Assembly: GCF_001418325.1 (NCBI RefSeq)
Contig: NZ_LIPN01000060.1
Coordinates: forward strand, 28,768 to 92,767
DNA: 64,000 nt
From: Streptomyces atriruber
Lineage (GTDB): Bacteria > Actinomycetota > Actinomycetes > Streptomycetales > Streptomycetaceae
Direction of reading: 5' to 3'
Positions 9,801-19,500 of this stretch are shown here, one piece after another (position 1 is the stretch's first letter; every line of letters begins with the position of its first letter). The notes beneath the pieces were generated by a model, which saw only the letters and a program-made list of their open reading frames with translations, ran no database searches and was not told where the DNA came from. The position numbers and the translations under genes are program-made.

Positions 9801-12062
9801 GCCCGGGATGAAGTCGGCGAGGAGCTGGTCGGGGCTGCCCGTCACGGCGGGCTCCGGCGAGTACAGCCTGCGGAAGCGGCTTTCGCTGGGCAGCGTCTGG
9901 CCGGGATCCGGTATCCGTACATGCACGAACGGCGGGTCGGCCGTGAGTTCGTCGGGGGCGGCCGCACCGGCGGCGACGGCGAGGTTGCGGGCGGCGTCGG
10001 CCCAGCCGACGAGCACCGCGTGCCGCAGCAGCAGGTACAGCAGCGCGGAGGGCGGGGCGTCGTCGGTGAAGCCGAGTTCGAGGCGGACCGTGTCCAGGCC
10101 GTGGGCCGCTTCCTGAGCGAGCCAGCGCAGGTAGTTGCGGCCGTCGGGGGTGCAGGCGTGCACCGGGTCGGTCTCCGACAGGGGCCGGTCGTCGATCAGC
10201 GGTGCCAGCAGCGGCTGTTGGAAGTCGGTGAACAGTTTGCGCAGCAGGTCGGGGTCGTGATCCGGGCTGCCGTTGTGGTGCCCGAGCCTGGCGAGGAGCG
10301 CGCGCAGCGGTCCCGGCATGTTCAGCCGGTCCAGGGCGGGGAGTACGGCGGAGCCCCGGCCGCCCAGGTTCTCGCGGTTGAAGATGTCCTCGACGCTCTG
10401 CGCGTACCGCTGGTGGTACTCGGCCGAGGTGGGGTGCAGGGCGAGGATGTCCAGGAGGAGCTGGTGCGGGTCCTTGGCATCCTCACCGGGTTGCGGGGGC
10501 CTGCCGAGACGGGCGACCTTGTCGGACGCCGCCCGCCAGTCCTGTGCCGCCTCACCGAGCAGCCGGTCCAGGCCGCGTATATGGACCGCCGATTCGGGCC
10601 AGGTGAGGCGGGAGAACGCGGTGGTGGGCAGGATGCCGTAGGGCTGGCCGCCGACCCGGACGGCCGGGACGGGGCCCCGCCCGGAGACGTAGCGCAGGAA
10701 GAAGTCCCTGGTCTCGCGGACGGTCTCGGCGTCGAGGACGGGGTGCAGGGCGGTCCGGAGGAAGGAGCCCCACGTCACCGGCCACAGCGCGGTGTTGGCG
10801 GCACGCGCCTCGCGCTGGTCGGTGCCGTCCGCGTGCGGCATCCCCTCGACGACGGCGGGCGGCAGGCCGAGCAGGTCGGTGAAGCGCCGCCCGTCGGTCC
10901 CGGTGGTCCAGTCGGCGGGCCGTGCGGCCTGTGCCGCCCCGGGACGCAGGGCCGATTCCGCCTCGTCGGCGTCGCTCTGTCCCGCCGGCATCCGTTCGGT
11001 GTTGTTGGTCGGGGTGCCCTGCGGCAGCAGCGCGTAGCCGTCGGGGCCGCGCAGTTGCTGCGTGATCAGGCCGGAGAGCTGCTGCGCGGACTTGACCGGG
11101 TCGGGCTGTGCGCGCAGGCCGAGGACGAGCAGCCGGTCGAGGCCGCCGCGCGTGCGGTCGTCCAGCGGAACGCGCAGTCCCATGCCGACGGCGACGGCGC
11201 GCTCGAAGTCCGTGAGCCAGCGCAGTTCGTCGGGGACGTGCAGCGCCCCGGTGACCGGATCCACGGAGACCTGGTCGGTGGCGGCGGGGTCGGGGCTCAC
11301 GGGCAGCGTCTCGGGCACGGCCGCGCCGGTCGCGGACAGCACCTGAGCTCCGCCGACGTAGCCCAGTACCTGGAAGCGGTCGGGCAGCAGACGGGCACGC
11401 GCGGCGCGGGTCCAGGAATCGGGATCCGTGGCACCGGCCGCGGGCGGCGGCAGGACCAGGAAGGCCACTTGTACGGCGTCGCCCGTACCGACGGGTGCTC
11501 CCTCGACGCCCGAAGGGCGCAGGGCCCGGATGGCGGCGGCCCGGGTGGCGCCGACCGCGGTCTGCAGCGCGGCGTCGGCCTGCCGAAGGAGGCGGCGGTC
11601 ACCGTGCGCGCGCCAGACGGCGGTCCAGTACGCCACCGTCGGCCGCCGGTCCGCGGCGGCCACCGGCTTGGGGCCGACGACCACGAGCACCGTCGTGCCC
11701 GCGGGGACGGCGTCCGGCTCCTCGGCGGGGTTGGCCGGAACCCGCTGACCAAGGAGCCAGGCGGCGCGCCCCGGGGCGATCCGTCCCGCCAGTTCCTGCC
11801 GGGCGGCGCGGAGTGCCGCCGGGTCGCGCGCCGCGGCCCAGCGCGCCGTCCAGTAGGCGTCGAGGGCCGCGATCTCGGCCGGGGTGGGCCGGGATTCGAA
11901 CTTGTCGACGGCCCATTCGTCGGGGAACACCCGGATCAGGAGCTCGGTCGGGGTGAACCGGGTCTCGATCCGTACGGGCGCGAGGAGGACGGGAAAGTCG
12001 TCGCTGAGCTGCGTCGTGGTCTGCTTAGGCGACGTGGCCGGGGGCGTTGTCGAGTGCGTCAT
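6801..12062 (-). CDS. Unrecognised giant protein (1753 residues)
   Basis: No named family recognised. The start is ATG 12062, which overlaps the stop of the upstream gene as ATGA; a longer frame to 12308 runs through that gene and is rejected. The N-terminus FPVLLAPVRIETRF, then ELLIRVFPDEWAVDKFE, looks like a defined beta-rich domain. The middle (about residues 300-1100) is alpha/beta with repeated Pro/Arg-rich loops (GGQPYGILPTTAFSRLTWP, DLGSRRVRIALSLLDGLRQG). Residues ~1330-1560 are long Ala/Arg/Leu helices that could be coiled coil. The C-terminus (LLLDEWTEVIP, PPQAMLLVVPP, DMARARAVEPVHLE) again looks like a compact domain. There is no signal peptide, membrane span or visible catalytic motif. 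Its size and strict coupling with neighbours suggest a subunit of a large assembly. Confidence 0.82.
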   Translation of the reverse strand: MTHSTTPPATSPKQTTTQLSDDFPVLLAPVRIETRFTPTELLIRVFPDEWAVDKFESRPTPAEIAALDAYWTARWAAARDPAALRAARQELAGRIAPGRAAWLLGQRVPANPAEEPDAVPAGTTVLVVVGPKPVAAADRRPTVAYWTAVWRAHGDRRLLRQADAALQTAVGATRAAAIRALRPSGVEGAPVGTGDAVQVAFLVLPPPAAGATDPDSWTRAARARLLPDRFQVLGYVGGAQVLSATGAAVPETLPVSPDPAATDQVSVDPVTGALHVPDELRWLTDFERAVAVGMGLRVPLDDRTRGGLDRLLVLGLRAQPDPVKSAQQLSGLITQQLRGPDGYALLPQGTPTNNTERMPAGQSDADEAESALRPGAAQAARPADWTTGTDGRRFTDLLGLPPAVVEGMPHADGTDQREARAANTALWPVTWGSFLRTALHPVLDAETVRETRDFFLRYVSGRGPVPAVRVGGQPYGILPTTAFSRLTWPESAVHIRGLDRLLGEAAQDWRAASDKVARLGRPPQPGEDAKDPHQLLLDILALHPTSAEYHQRYAQSVEDIFNRENLGGRGSAVLPALDRLNMPGPLRALLARLGHHNGSPDHDPDLLRKLFTDFQQPLLAPLIDDRPLSETDPVHACTPDGRNYLRWLAQEAAHGLDTVRLELGFTDDAPPSALLYLLLRHAVLVGWADAARNLAVAAGAAAPDELTADPPFVHVRIPDPGQTLPSESRFRRLYSPEPAVTGSPDQLLADFIPGVLGSTPATAELAEQITALGILADLPTARLERLLAEHLDLATYRLDAWRTGLATARLEELRFGATGSTVPRPGLHLGAYGWLEDVRPGAAQLTPVELTGKLAEIFSGGAPLLHDPDNAGFVHAPSPGHARTAAVLRAGYTANAGPDNPSTFAVDLGSRRVRIALSLLDGLRQGQPLGALLGYRLERGLHDRHVEAEVDRFITALRERFPLRAGKIPQTAIDPSDAVPIEQVEARNVVDGLALVRHVTRTGVPDSYPFGLGDVLPPATAGQAAAVTAEVHALLDVHDALADLAVAESAHQALAGNTERASATLDAYAKAGFPPQPSVVETPRSGTTLTHRFGLRLRPGLRPESRATPRAQAEPAVDDWLAGMLPDADDVVARVTWTDPVSGQARGRVVALDDLGLDPIDLLWTVRSVGAEAMTDLEDRIIGTVVDKDHPRPDAALTIGHTVRVPGKVTFFELSPLIAALRTLLTTSRPLRTSDLVPAAGTATVDRAADDAVSLSRARPAAVRGSLADLDEEAADFVHDLSPLYPDPPAQPSRAAVLAAIDGFLTRYAELATTAAGFGMVRSGWGELVQWRGSAYADVLAAVATTASRMTRALADADALLAQYDTLPSNTPVSERFRVLQQAERLLTTTPTATLPSSPGQLRGIVGNRRTSFRNRLQALNQQARTTRSTLGALLDDVTDLLPLTGFDPAGLDLTPVENRVVAFGRQLLDRASALRADIAVRLAAADAALAEYDRAITGPDRVAAATEALRAMLGPEVLAVPEFAPPDALTAEWAKARRDSDKLVEHLTRAPVKRDFPLDDWIHGLARVREMPRLWERAVLLGSALRDDEEEPGLTPVQLPFRQNDHWLGMEFAPGAAITEDRLLFTAHYADGADEDEPHCGLLLDEWTEVIPADLETTAITADVDRPDSEPPQAMLLVVPPVRTGTWDTSDLVAAVHETFDMARARAVEPVHLEDSAYGHLLPATLMSATTQPITISTDLSIANVRWKADHD

Positions 12063-15000
12063 CGCGGCAGCATTTCCTGTGCGTGGGCGGCCACCAGGAC
12101 CGGAACCTGGAAGAGGATGTAGGCGAGGTCGGCGGAGCTGAGCCCCGCGTGCCAGAGCGGCAGGTTCTCGTCCTCGGCGCGCTGTTCCCGCTTCTCCTGG
12201 TCGTCCTCGGAGCCGTCGAAGCCGACCAGGGGAACGGTGACTCGGGGATCGAGTTCCAGGAACCCGCGTGCGTGCGGATCCACGTCGGTCCACGACAGGT
12301 CGTTCCACACCTCCACCGGGGTGGGCGCCGCGTCGTCGACCCCGAACCTCGGATCTCCGGGGCGCTCCTTGAGGATGAAGAACCAGCCCGCGTCGGCGGG
12401 CGGATCACCGCGCGCCTCGTCCGCGTCGAGGTCGAACCCCAGGAGCGTGATGTCGGGGTCGATCTTCGCCTCGTACAGCGGAAGACGTACCAGCGAGTGC
12501 GGTGGCCTGTCCTCGCCGGGAAGGGTGACGGGCACCCGCTCCTGGGTGCGGTCGGGCAGGCCGTCGGCGCCGGTCGGCCACTCGGCCCGCTGCGCGTAGA
12601 CGGCGGCCGTCGGATACCGCTTGAGCAGTTCGCCCCGCACGACCAGGACCAGGTCCTCCTTCTGAGGACCCGAGCCGACGGGTCGGTTGGCGTTCTGGCC
12701 GAGCCGTGCGGTGGTCGGCCAGGTGTGCAGCGGCGGGATGTCGTAGCACCGCTCGCGTCGGCGTTCGGCGCTCTCTCCCGGCCTGAGCTGCGCGGTCCGG
12801 GGGTCCCAGAACTGCCGGAAGGGACTGCCCCGCTGGTCGGTGGGGTACTCCCGCCAGAGCAGTTCGCGGGCCATCTCGTGGTTCAGGCCCGCGAGGTAGG
12901 CCTCGATGAACTCGCGGTTGTTGGCGAGCAGCGTGATCGAGTTCTGCGGAAGGAGGCCGAGGTTCGGGACGAACGCGTCCACCGACTGGTCGAGGATCGC
13001 CTGATAGGTGGGCAGGTCGAAGACCGGGTACGCCATCGCCTCGATGAAGTCGTCGGCGAACGGACGCAGCCGCTCGGGCAGTCCGACCGAGCCCAGCAGC
13101 GTCCTGGGCACCGTCGTGTCGGCGCGCAGCGCGGACAGCACCGAACCGGTGGCCAGGGCGACTTCGAGCCGCGCGCGTGGCGGGGTCTTTCCCACGGCGG
13201 TGGCGACGTTCAGGCCCTGGTACAGCTCGCGCAGCGCACCCTTGAAGCGGGCCGCCTCGGGGCTGTCGGTGGCGCCCTGTCCCGGCACCACCGGGTCGTT
13301 CAACTCGCGCAGCCGGAAGTCGGGGCTGTGCGGCAGGCCGTCGACCGGGTCCGTCGCGGGAGCCCCGGGGTGCAGCTCCTCGGCGAGCCGTTCCGCCGTG
13401 ACGATTCCGGCCGGGGCGGTCTTGGCAGGTGCGGCCGTCACCGCCGCCGCAGGGTCGTCCATCCGGGGCACGAGCGCGTCCGGCGGGCGCTCCGGGGTGA
13501 AGGGCAGCGTCCGCATCAGCCGCGATCCGGGCCGGGTGATCCGCCGCATCGCCGGGGAGAGCGGCGCGCCCGCCACCTTGCTGGCGGCCACCCGGAACCC
13601 GATCGCGACCTTCTCCGCCTGCCCGTTGAGCGCCGCGGCCGCCGCGGCCGGGGCCACGGCGGCCGTCACCCGCGAGTGCGCGGGCGCCGTCAGCCGGAGC
13701 GAGCGCCCCGACGGGGCGGCGGCCGGCTGCGCCACGGAGGTGCCGCCCGCCGGGTCCAGGTGTTTGGTCTGGAGTACGTGTCCGACTTCCCGCGCCAGTT
13801 GCGCGGCGCGGATCCGCGCGTTGGCGGCCAGCACATCGCCGACCTGCGCCCAGGCCGCGGCCATCAGCTCTTCCTGGCGTGCCCGGACGGCCTGCGTGCC
13901 CAGCTGTGCGGCGACACGGAAGCGCGGGTCGAGGTTGAGCCTGTGGACCCAGTTGCGGTTCTCCGGCGAGGGGACGGGTGTGCCGTCCTGACGGGTCAGC
14001 AGCCTCGGGGTGAGCGCGTGCCACCTGCCGTACAGCGAGGGCGTGAGGAGAGGGTCGGACGCCGCTGCGAGCGGCGGGGCGGTGATCGGCGGCGCCTCGA
14101 GCGCGGCGTGCGCCGCGGCCGGGGTGTGGCGCTGATAGTCGTCCGCCAGGTTGACCAACGCGGCCAGGGCGCTCTGGAAGGGGTGCGGGTACGGGGCCGC
14201 GGGCGGTGGCCGGTCGTGGAAGTTGTCCCAGTTCTCCGCGTCGTCGGGCGGCGCGCCCGGCGGCTGCGGCACCTTGAGGGCGCCGCCCATCGGCAGCACG
14301 CCGCCGAGTGCGGCCGGTGTCAGGATCCCGGGCAGGCCGAGGCCGGGCGAGCGGTGGACGTCGATGTCCCTGCGCCCCACCCGCGGGTCGGGCCGCTGGG
14401 GCCGCAGCAGGCGTACGAGGGCCTCGAAGTCGCCGGTGCTGCCCGTGGTGAACTGCCAGCGGTGGTAGTACGGCAGGCGCCCCGAGGCCGGTCGGCCCGG
14501 GTAGGGCGGGCCCCACGCCAGGTACACGGCGCCGGGTGAGCCCGTCGGATCGAGGCCGAGCCCGGCCAGCCGGCCGGTCTCGAACGCCGGTACGAGGAAG
14601 GCCTCGTACGCGGTGTCCGGGCGGAGCCTGCGCGGACACATCAGCCGCGAGCAGGCGTTGTCCGCGTCGGCGCGGAGCACCTCGGCGAGCGCGGCAAGGG
14701 CGTGTGGCGTGCTGTCGGAGGCGACCGGACCCGTCAGTGAGCCGTTGACGTGCACATGCGCCCAGGCGCCGAGCTGCTCGGGCCGGGGCAGGGTGGTGGC
14801 GGTGTCCCGTACGGCGATCACGGGAAGCGGCCCGTTCCCCTGCGGGCTCTCGGTGAACTCCGGGGCCGCGCCGTCCGCTCCGGTCCCGGCGGTGAGTACG
14901 ACGAGGGCGAGCCAGGGGGCGAGCCGCTTGGTGACGTCGTCGGGCGGGGCCGGGCTGTAGCGCCAGGGGAAGTCCTCGTCGCAGAACTCGATGTGGGCGA

Positions 15001-15265
15001 GGTAGTTCGGCTCGTAGTTGGTGGTGGAGGGCCGCGGTTCCGTACGGGAGATCGCGCGCGGGTCGATGCCGATGACGTCCCCGGGGCCGTAGAGCTGCAC
15101 GTTCCGTTCGATCTCCTGCACCAGCGGTCCGCCCTTGAGGGGCTCGCCCGAGACGCGGAGCCGGACCGGGACGGCGGCGCGCGCCGAGGTGCCTGGGTCA
15201 CCCGTGATGCGGGTGGCGATCCCGGCACGCAGCCAGGGCAGGAACGAGTAGGCGTTCGCGGTCAT
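12059..15265 (-). CDS. Unrecognised large protein (1068 residues)
   Basis: No named family recognised. Start ATG 15265 overlaps the kelch gene stop (ATGA). The first residues YSFLPWLRAGIATRI are followed by a beta-rich part (NVQLYGPGDVIGIDPRAISR, NYLAHIEFCDEDFPWRY, APWLALVVL). Residues ~400-620 contain Ala/Pro-rich stretches that may be linkers. The segment around residues 790-860 holds PTYQAILDQSVDAFVPNL, then GLNHEMARELLWREYPTDQR and FRQFWD, which reads like the family's conserved core; I believe homologues keep it (memory only). A late DPHARGFLELDPRVTVPLVG motif precedes a C-terminal helix. No signal peptide, membrane segment or enzyme signature is visible. It is coupled at both ends by four-base overlaps. 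Confidence 0.82.
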   Translation of the reverse strand: MTANAYSFLPWLRAGIATRITGDPGTSARAAVPVRLRVSGEPLKGGPLVQEIERNVQLYGPGDVIGIDPRAISRTEPRPSTTNYEPNYLAHIEFCDEDFPWRYSPAPPDDVTKRLAPWLALVVLTAGTGADGAAPEFTESPQGNGPLPVIAVRDTATTLPRPEQLGAWAHVHVNGSLTGPVASDSTPHALAALAEVLRADADNACSRLMCPRRLRPDTAYEAFLVPAFETGRLAGLGLDPTGSPGAVYLAWGPPYPGRPASGRLPYYHRWQFTTGSTGDFEALVRLLRPQRPDPRVGRRDIDVHRSPGLGLPGILTPAALGGVLPMGGALKVPQPPGAPPDDAENWDNFHDRPPPAAPYPHPFQSALAALVNLADDYQRHTPAAAHAALEAPPITAPPLAAASDPLLTPSLYGRWHALTPRLLTRQDGTPVPSPENRNWVHRLNLDPRFRVAAQLGTQAVRARQEELMAAAWAQVGDVLAANARIRAAQLAREVGHVLQTKHLDPAGGTSVAQPAAAPSGRSLRLTAPAHSRVTAAVAPAAAAAALNGQAEKVAIGFRVAASKVAGAPLSPAMRRITRPGSRLMRTLPFTPERPPDALVPRMDDPAAAVTAAPAKTAPAGIVTAERLAEELHPGAPATDPVDGLPHSPDFRLRELNDPVVPGQGATDSPEAARFKGALRELYQGLNVATAVGKTPPRARLEVALATGSVLSALRADTTVPRTLLGSVGLPERLRPFADDFIEAMAYPVFDLPTYQAILDQSVDAFVPNLGLLPQNSITLLANNREFIEAYLAGLNHEMARELLWREYPTDQRGSPFRQFWDPRTAQLRPGESAERRRERCYDIPPLHTWPTTARLGQNANRPVGSGPQKEDLVLVVRGELLKRYPTAAVYAQRAEWPTGADGLPDRTQERVPVTLPGEDRPPHSLVRLPLYEAKIDPDITLLGFDLDADEARGDPPADAGWFFILKERPGDPRFGVDDAAPTPVEVWNDLSWTDVDPHARGFLELDPRVTVPLVGFDGSEDDQEKREQRAEDENLPLWHAGLSSADLAYILFQVPVLVAAHAQEMLPR

Positions 15266-16431
15266 GAGGCGCCGCCCGCGGTGAAGATCTCCGTGCTCGC
15301 CGTCAGCTCGGGCACGTCGGGGTCGGCGGCGGCCGTCCCGGTGCGGGCCGTGCCGCCCGTGACGAGGACCTTCCCACCGGGCAGCGGAGCGGCGGCGAAG
15401 GCCCACCGGCCCTCGGCAAGGCCCGCGACAGGGGACCAGGCGTCCGCGTCGGCGTCGTAGAGGACCGCGCTGCGGTAACCGGCCTCGTCCTTGTCGTCGG
15501 CGGCGCCCCCGATGACGAGGACCCCGTGCTCACCGAACGGGAGCGCGCGGTGCAGGGCCCGCCCCGACGGCATGTCGGTTGCCGGACTCCACGTCCCGGA
15601 GGTGAGGTCGTACAGCTCGGCGGTGCGCTGACTGAACGGGTCGAACGGGCCGCCGCCCGGTGCTCCGAGCGCGGTGCCGCCGGTGACCAGGACCTCGGTG
15701 TCCGAGAGCTTCGTGGCCTGATGGTGACTGCGGGGCGCGCGCAGGCTGCCGGTCGGTGCCCACTTCTTCGTGCCGGAGTCGTACAGCTCGCAGAAGGCGA
15801 GGGACGGGTCGTCGGCGCTGCCGACCGGGGCGGTCCCGCCACAGACCAGCACGGCACCGCCCGCGAGGGGCACGGCGGTGTGTCCCGTACGGGCCTCCGT
15901 CATGGCGCCCGCCGCCGACCACGTGCCCGCCACCGGGTCGTACAACTCGGCCGTGTGCAGGGCCCTGGTGGTCTGCGCCGACCGGACGGTGGTGCCACCG
16001 GCGACGAGCACCTTGCCGTCGGCGAGCAGGACCGCGCTGTGGCCCGCGCGGGGCCCCGCCATGCTGCCGCCGAGGGTCCAGGCGCGTGTCGCCGGGTCGT
16101 ACAGCTCGGTCGTCGCGAGCGCGGGCGCGCCCCGCGAGGCACCGCTGGTACCACCGGTGGCGAGGATCTTCCCGTCGGCGAGAAGGGTCAGGGTGTGCAG
16201 CCGCCGGGGGGTGTTCAGGGCGCCGACCGGGACCCACGTCCCGGCGGTGGCGTCGCGGACGGCGGCCTGGCTGACGGCTGCACCGGCGCTGTCGGCACCC
16301 CCGGCGACCAGCAGGGCGCCGGTGTTGGAGAGGGGGACGGCGTTGTCGTGCTGCCCGTACCAGGTGACGGCCTCGGGCAGGGCCGACGCGGACGTCCAGG
16401 ACCCGGCGGCCCGGGTGGAGATGGTGGTCAT
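15262..16431 (-). CDS. Stand-alone kelch-repeat protein
   Basis: A 389-residue protein made almost entirely of about six kelch repeats of 50-60 residues. Each repeat shows the double-glycine strand (LLVAGG, ILATGG, VLVAGG, VLVCGG, VLVTGG, VLVIGG) followed by a Tyr-Asp (ELYDPATRAWT, ELYDSGTKKW) and a Trp. This predicts one six-bladed beta-propeller, normally a protein- or glycan-binding platform. No signal peptide is visible. The start ATG 16431 has GAGGAG upstream and overlaps the stop of the 29-residue micro-ORF. The protein is clearly paralogous to the C-terminal ~370 residues of the DUF6603-like protein (compare GRALHRALPFGEHGVLVIGG with GRARHRALLTRAGDVLVIGG), so the propeller exists twice in the operon. 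Confidence 0.92.
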   Translation of the reverse strand: MTTISTRAAGSWTSASALPEAVTWYGQHDNAVPLSNTGALLVAGGADSAGAAVSQAAVRDATAGTWVPVGALNTPRRLHTLTLLADGKILATGGTSGASRGAPALATTELYDPATRAWTLGGSMAGPRAGHSAVLLADGKVLVAGGTTVRSAQTTRALHTAELYDPVAGTWSAAGAMTEARTGHTAVPLAGGAVLVCGGTAPVGSADDPSLAFCELYDSGTKKWAPTGSLRAPRSHHQATKLSDTEVLVTGGTALGAPGGGPFDPFSQRTAELYDLTSGTWSPATDMPSGRALHRALPFGEHGVLVIGGAADDKDEAGYRSAVLYDADADAWSPVAGLAEGRWAFAAAPLPGGKVLVTGGTARTGTAAADPDVPELTASTEIFTAGGAS

Positions 16432-16517
16432 CGAAGCTCCTCGGGTACGCCGTCCGTCGTACGGATGGTGGTGCCTGCCGGATCGGGGGGCTCCCCGTGC
16501 CGGGTCCGGGCAGTCAT
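16428..16517 (-). CDS. 29-residue micro-ORF coupled at both ends
   Basis: A 29-codon frame exactly fills the 82-base gap between the DUF6603-like gene and the kelch gene. Its ATG overlaps the upstream stop (ATGA at 16514-16517) and its TGA overlaps the downstream ATG (16428-16431), matching the junction style of the rest of the operon. The peptide, MTARTRHGEPPDPAGTTIRT followed by nine residues ending EELR, is hydrophilic with no membrane segment or cysteine. Its codons for the last residues, GAGGAG, also form the ribosome site of the kelch gene. It may be a real small subunit, or a coupling device that carries ribosomes across the gap. No family is recognised. Confidence 0.6.
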   Translation of the reverse strand: MTARTRHGEPPDPAGTTIRTTDGVPEELR

Positions 16518-19500
16518 GGGATCAGCGCCTCCCCGGTGGCCGCGAGCTGGAGCGGCCCGGGGCCGGGCGCCGCAGCGCCCGCCGCCGCGATGCCTCCGGT
16601 CACCAGCACACGGTCGTCGCCGAGTTCGGCCACCGCGGTGGACCACCGCCCCTGGGAGAGGCCCGCGATCCTGGTCCAGGCGCCCGCGGCCGGGTCGTAC
16701 GCGAGCACGCTCCGGAAGCCCGCCGTGCGGCCGGGGCCCGTGGTACCGCCGATGACCAGGACGTCCCCCGCGCGCGTGAGCAGCGCGCGGTGCCGGGCGC
16801 GGCCACCGGGCATGGGGACCGCGGGAGTCCAGGTGCCGGAGAGGGGGTCGTACGACTCGGCGGAGGCCAGGGCGCGGGGATCGAACGTACCGTCCGCCGC
16901 GACGACCGCCTCGCCGCCCGTGACCAGCACCCGGCCGTCGGGCAGCAGCGTCGCCTGGTGACTCGTGCGGGCCGTGTGCAGGCTTCCGGTGGGGCTCCAG
17001 GTGCCACTGGCCGGGTCATAGAGCTCGCAGTGCGCGAGCGCCGCGTCACCCGGGCCGCCCGTGGGCAGCGCTCCGCCCACGACCAAGACCCGGCCGTCGC
17101 GAAGGAGAACGGCCTGATGGCCGGTACGGGCGTCGTTCATCGGCGCCGTGGCCGTCCAGGCGCCGGTCGCGGGGTCGAACAGCTCGGCGGAGCGGAGCGC
17201 GCCGAAGCCCTGCCCGCCGCCCCGGGCGGCACTGCCACCGGCCGCGAGCACCCGGCCGCCGGACAGCCGCGTCGCGGAGTGCGCGAACCTGGCCGCGCCC
17301 ATCGGCCCCGACCGCGTCCATGCCACGGCGGGCGGGTCGAACACCTCGGCGGAGGCCAGGGGAGTGCCGTCCGCGCCCCGCCCTCCGGCCGCGAGCACCC
17401 GGCCGTCGGAGAGCCGCGTGACGGTGTGCAGACGGCGGGCGGCCGCCATCGCGACCGACGCGGTCCACACACCGGCCGTGGGGTCGAAGAGCGCCGTCGC
17501 GGCAACGGCCGTACCCGCGGCGCCGGTTCCCCCGGCGAGCAGCGCCTTGCCCGTGGCGAGGAGCACCGAATCCACCTGCGCCACCGGGGTGGGCAGCGTC
17601 CCCGTGTCCGCCCAGGTGCCGGGGACGAAGGGCGCGACCGCCGCCTCGGAGGCGGGGATGACGTGCAGCAGCCCGTCCAGCGCCGGGTCGGCGGCGACGA
17701 AGTCGGCGAGGGCGTCGGCCGCCGTGGCCTGGTTCCGGAAGTCCACCGGGGCGCCCGCGGCTCCGCGGCCGAGCGTGCGCGGCGGCAGCGCGGGCACGTT
17801 GCTGCGTACGTACGCGACGACGAACCGCTGGTCGGCGACGCGCACGGTGTCGGCCGTCGCGAACGGCTGGCGCAGCAGCGCCTCCCGCCTCGACAGCGGT
17901 GACCTGCTCGTGCTGCTTCCCTGGAGCAGCCCGTCGAAGACGGCGGGGCTGACGCTGTGGAACCGCTTGGTGCGCCCGGCGGAGAGCCGCGCGGGCGGTT
18001 CGGTCCCCGGGCCGTCGGCGTCGGCCGCTCCGCGCGCACCGTTCGCGGCGGGCGCGCTGTCGAGGATGTGCAGCTCGTAGCGGGCACTGCGGCGCACCAC
18101 GCGTGCGGACGCCAACGTGCCCGCGGCGGCGGTGAGTTCGAGACCGGTGTCCTGTGTCTCGTACGCGGGACTCGACAGTTTCGCCGCGTCGCTCATGTCC
18201 TGATACTGGGCCATGGCGAACTTGTCGCCGGTGTCGGAGACGCGTACGAGCCCGCTGCCGGGCGCGGGCGCGACGGTGAACCGCTTGCCGTCGGCCGTGC
18301 GCCGCGGGCCGACCCTGTCGAGGCGGACGTTGAGCGGCAGCGCCCGTTGCTGGACGGACAGCGTGCCCAGCGGATGCAGCACGAGGTCGTCGGACGGGGG
18401 CAGTTGGCGGAGGCTGACCAGGGGCTTGCCGCTGCCGGTGGGCAGGCGGGTCTGCCAGCCCTCGGTCTTGCGCAGTTCGGCGGCGAGCAGCGGCAGTACC
18501 AGGACGGGCGGAAGCGTGGTGGTCAGGCTCTCGCCCCAGGTGATGTCGAAGTTGGCGGAGATGGAGAAGAACAGGAACCCGATGGATCCCCTGCCGTGCG
18601 CCCGCCAGGGCGCCGGGCCTTCGAGCCGGAACCGCAGGTCGATGCTGAACACGCCGACCCCGAACGCCTTGAGCGAGACCGAGGCGCTGATGGCGATGTC
18701 GAACCGGAACGGGTTGAACTGGAACAGCGCGTCGAAGCTGAGGTGCCCCTCGATGCCGAAGCTGCCGAAGCCCAGCCGGAGTTCCGCCTTCGAGCCGAAC
18801 TGCACGGTGTTGCTGGTGATGGCGAAGTAGCCCGAGATCCTTATCAGTTGCCTGTCGCGGTGCAGGATGTCGAGGGACACCCGCTCGGGCACGGGGAAGG
18901 GCAGCGGCGGCGCCTTGTACGAGGGGTGGAAGCCGCCGACCGTGAGCACCAGGTCAGGATTGTCGCCCCAGGCCACCAGGATGCCCATGCCGCCGTCGAG
19001 AGGCATGGTCAGCACGTGCGAGTCCACGAGCCGGGCCTCGAACCAGAGCCGGTTCTTGCCCGGTTCGAGGGCGCCGAAGAAGTCGACGCGCAGATCGAGG
19101 AGGGGCAGCTTCAGGTTCGGCAGGGTGGCGCGCAGGGTGCCGAGGACGGCGATGTCGCCGGGGATCTCGATGATCAGCCCGAGGGAGATGCTCACCAGCG
19201 TCGGAGTGGCCCAGCCGATCTTGGCCATGGGGCCGATGAGGAACGTGCCCTGCTCGGGCGGGAAGAACGCGTTGAGGTCCGACAGGACGCGGGGCGCGTT
19301 GGCGATCACGTCGCGCGGGAACATCACGGACTCGATCGAGCCCGTCCGGATGCCCTCCGCGAGCGCCTGGAGGTTCATGCCCCGGTTCAGTCCGATCAGG
19401 CCGCCGACCGCGAGCAAGGTGAAGCCGTAGCCGAGCTGGATGCCCTCGCCGAAGTCGGCGGTGAGCACGACGAGGAGCGAGAACCCCTTCGAGCCGTCCG

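Noticed and set aside
8790..12122. Long plus-strand open frames opposite the giant operon (also 17957-21343 and 20847-24167)
   Set aside because: They are antisense shadows caused by high GC at third codon positions: composition is Gly/Arg/Val-rich without domains, and each lies wholly over a better-supported minus-strand gene.
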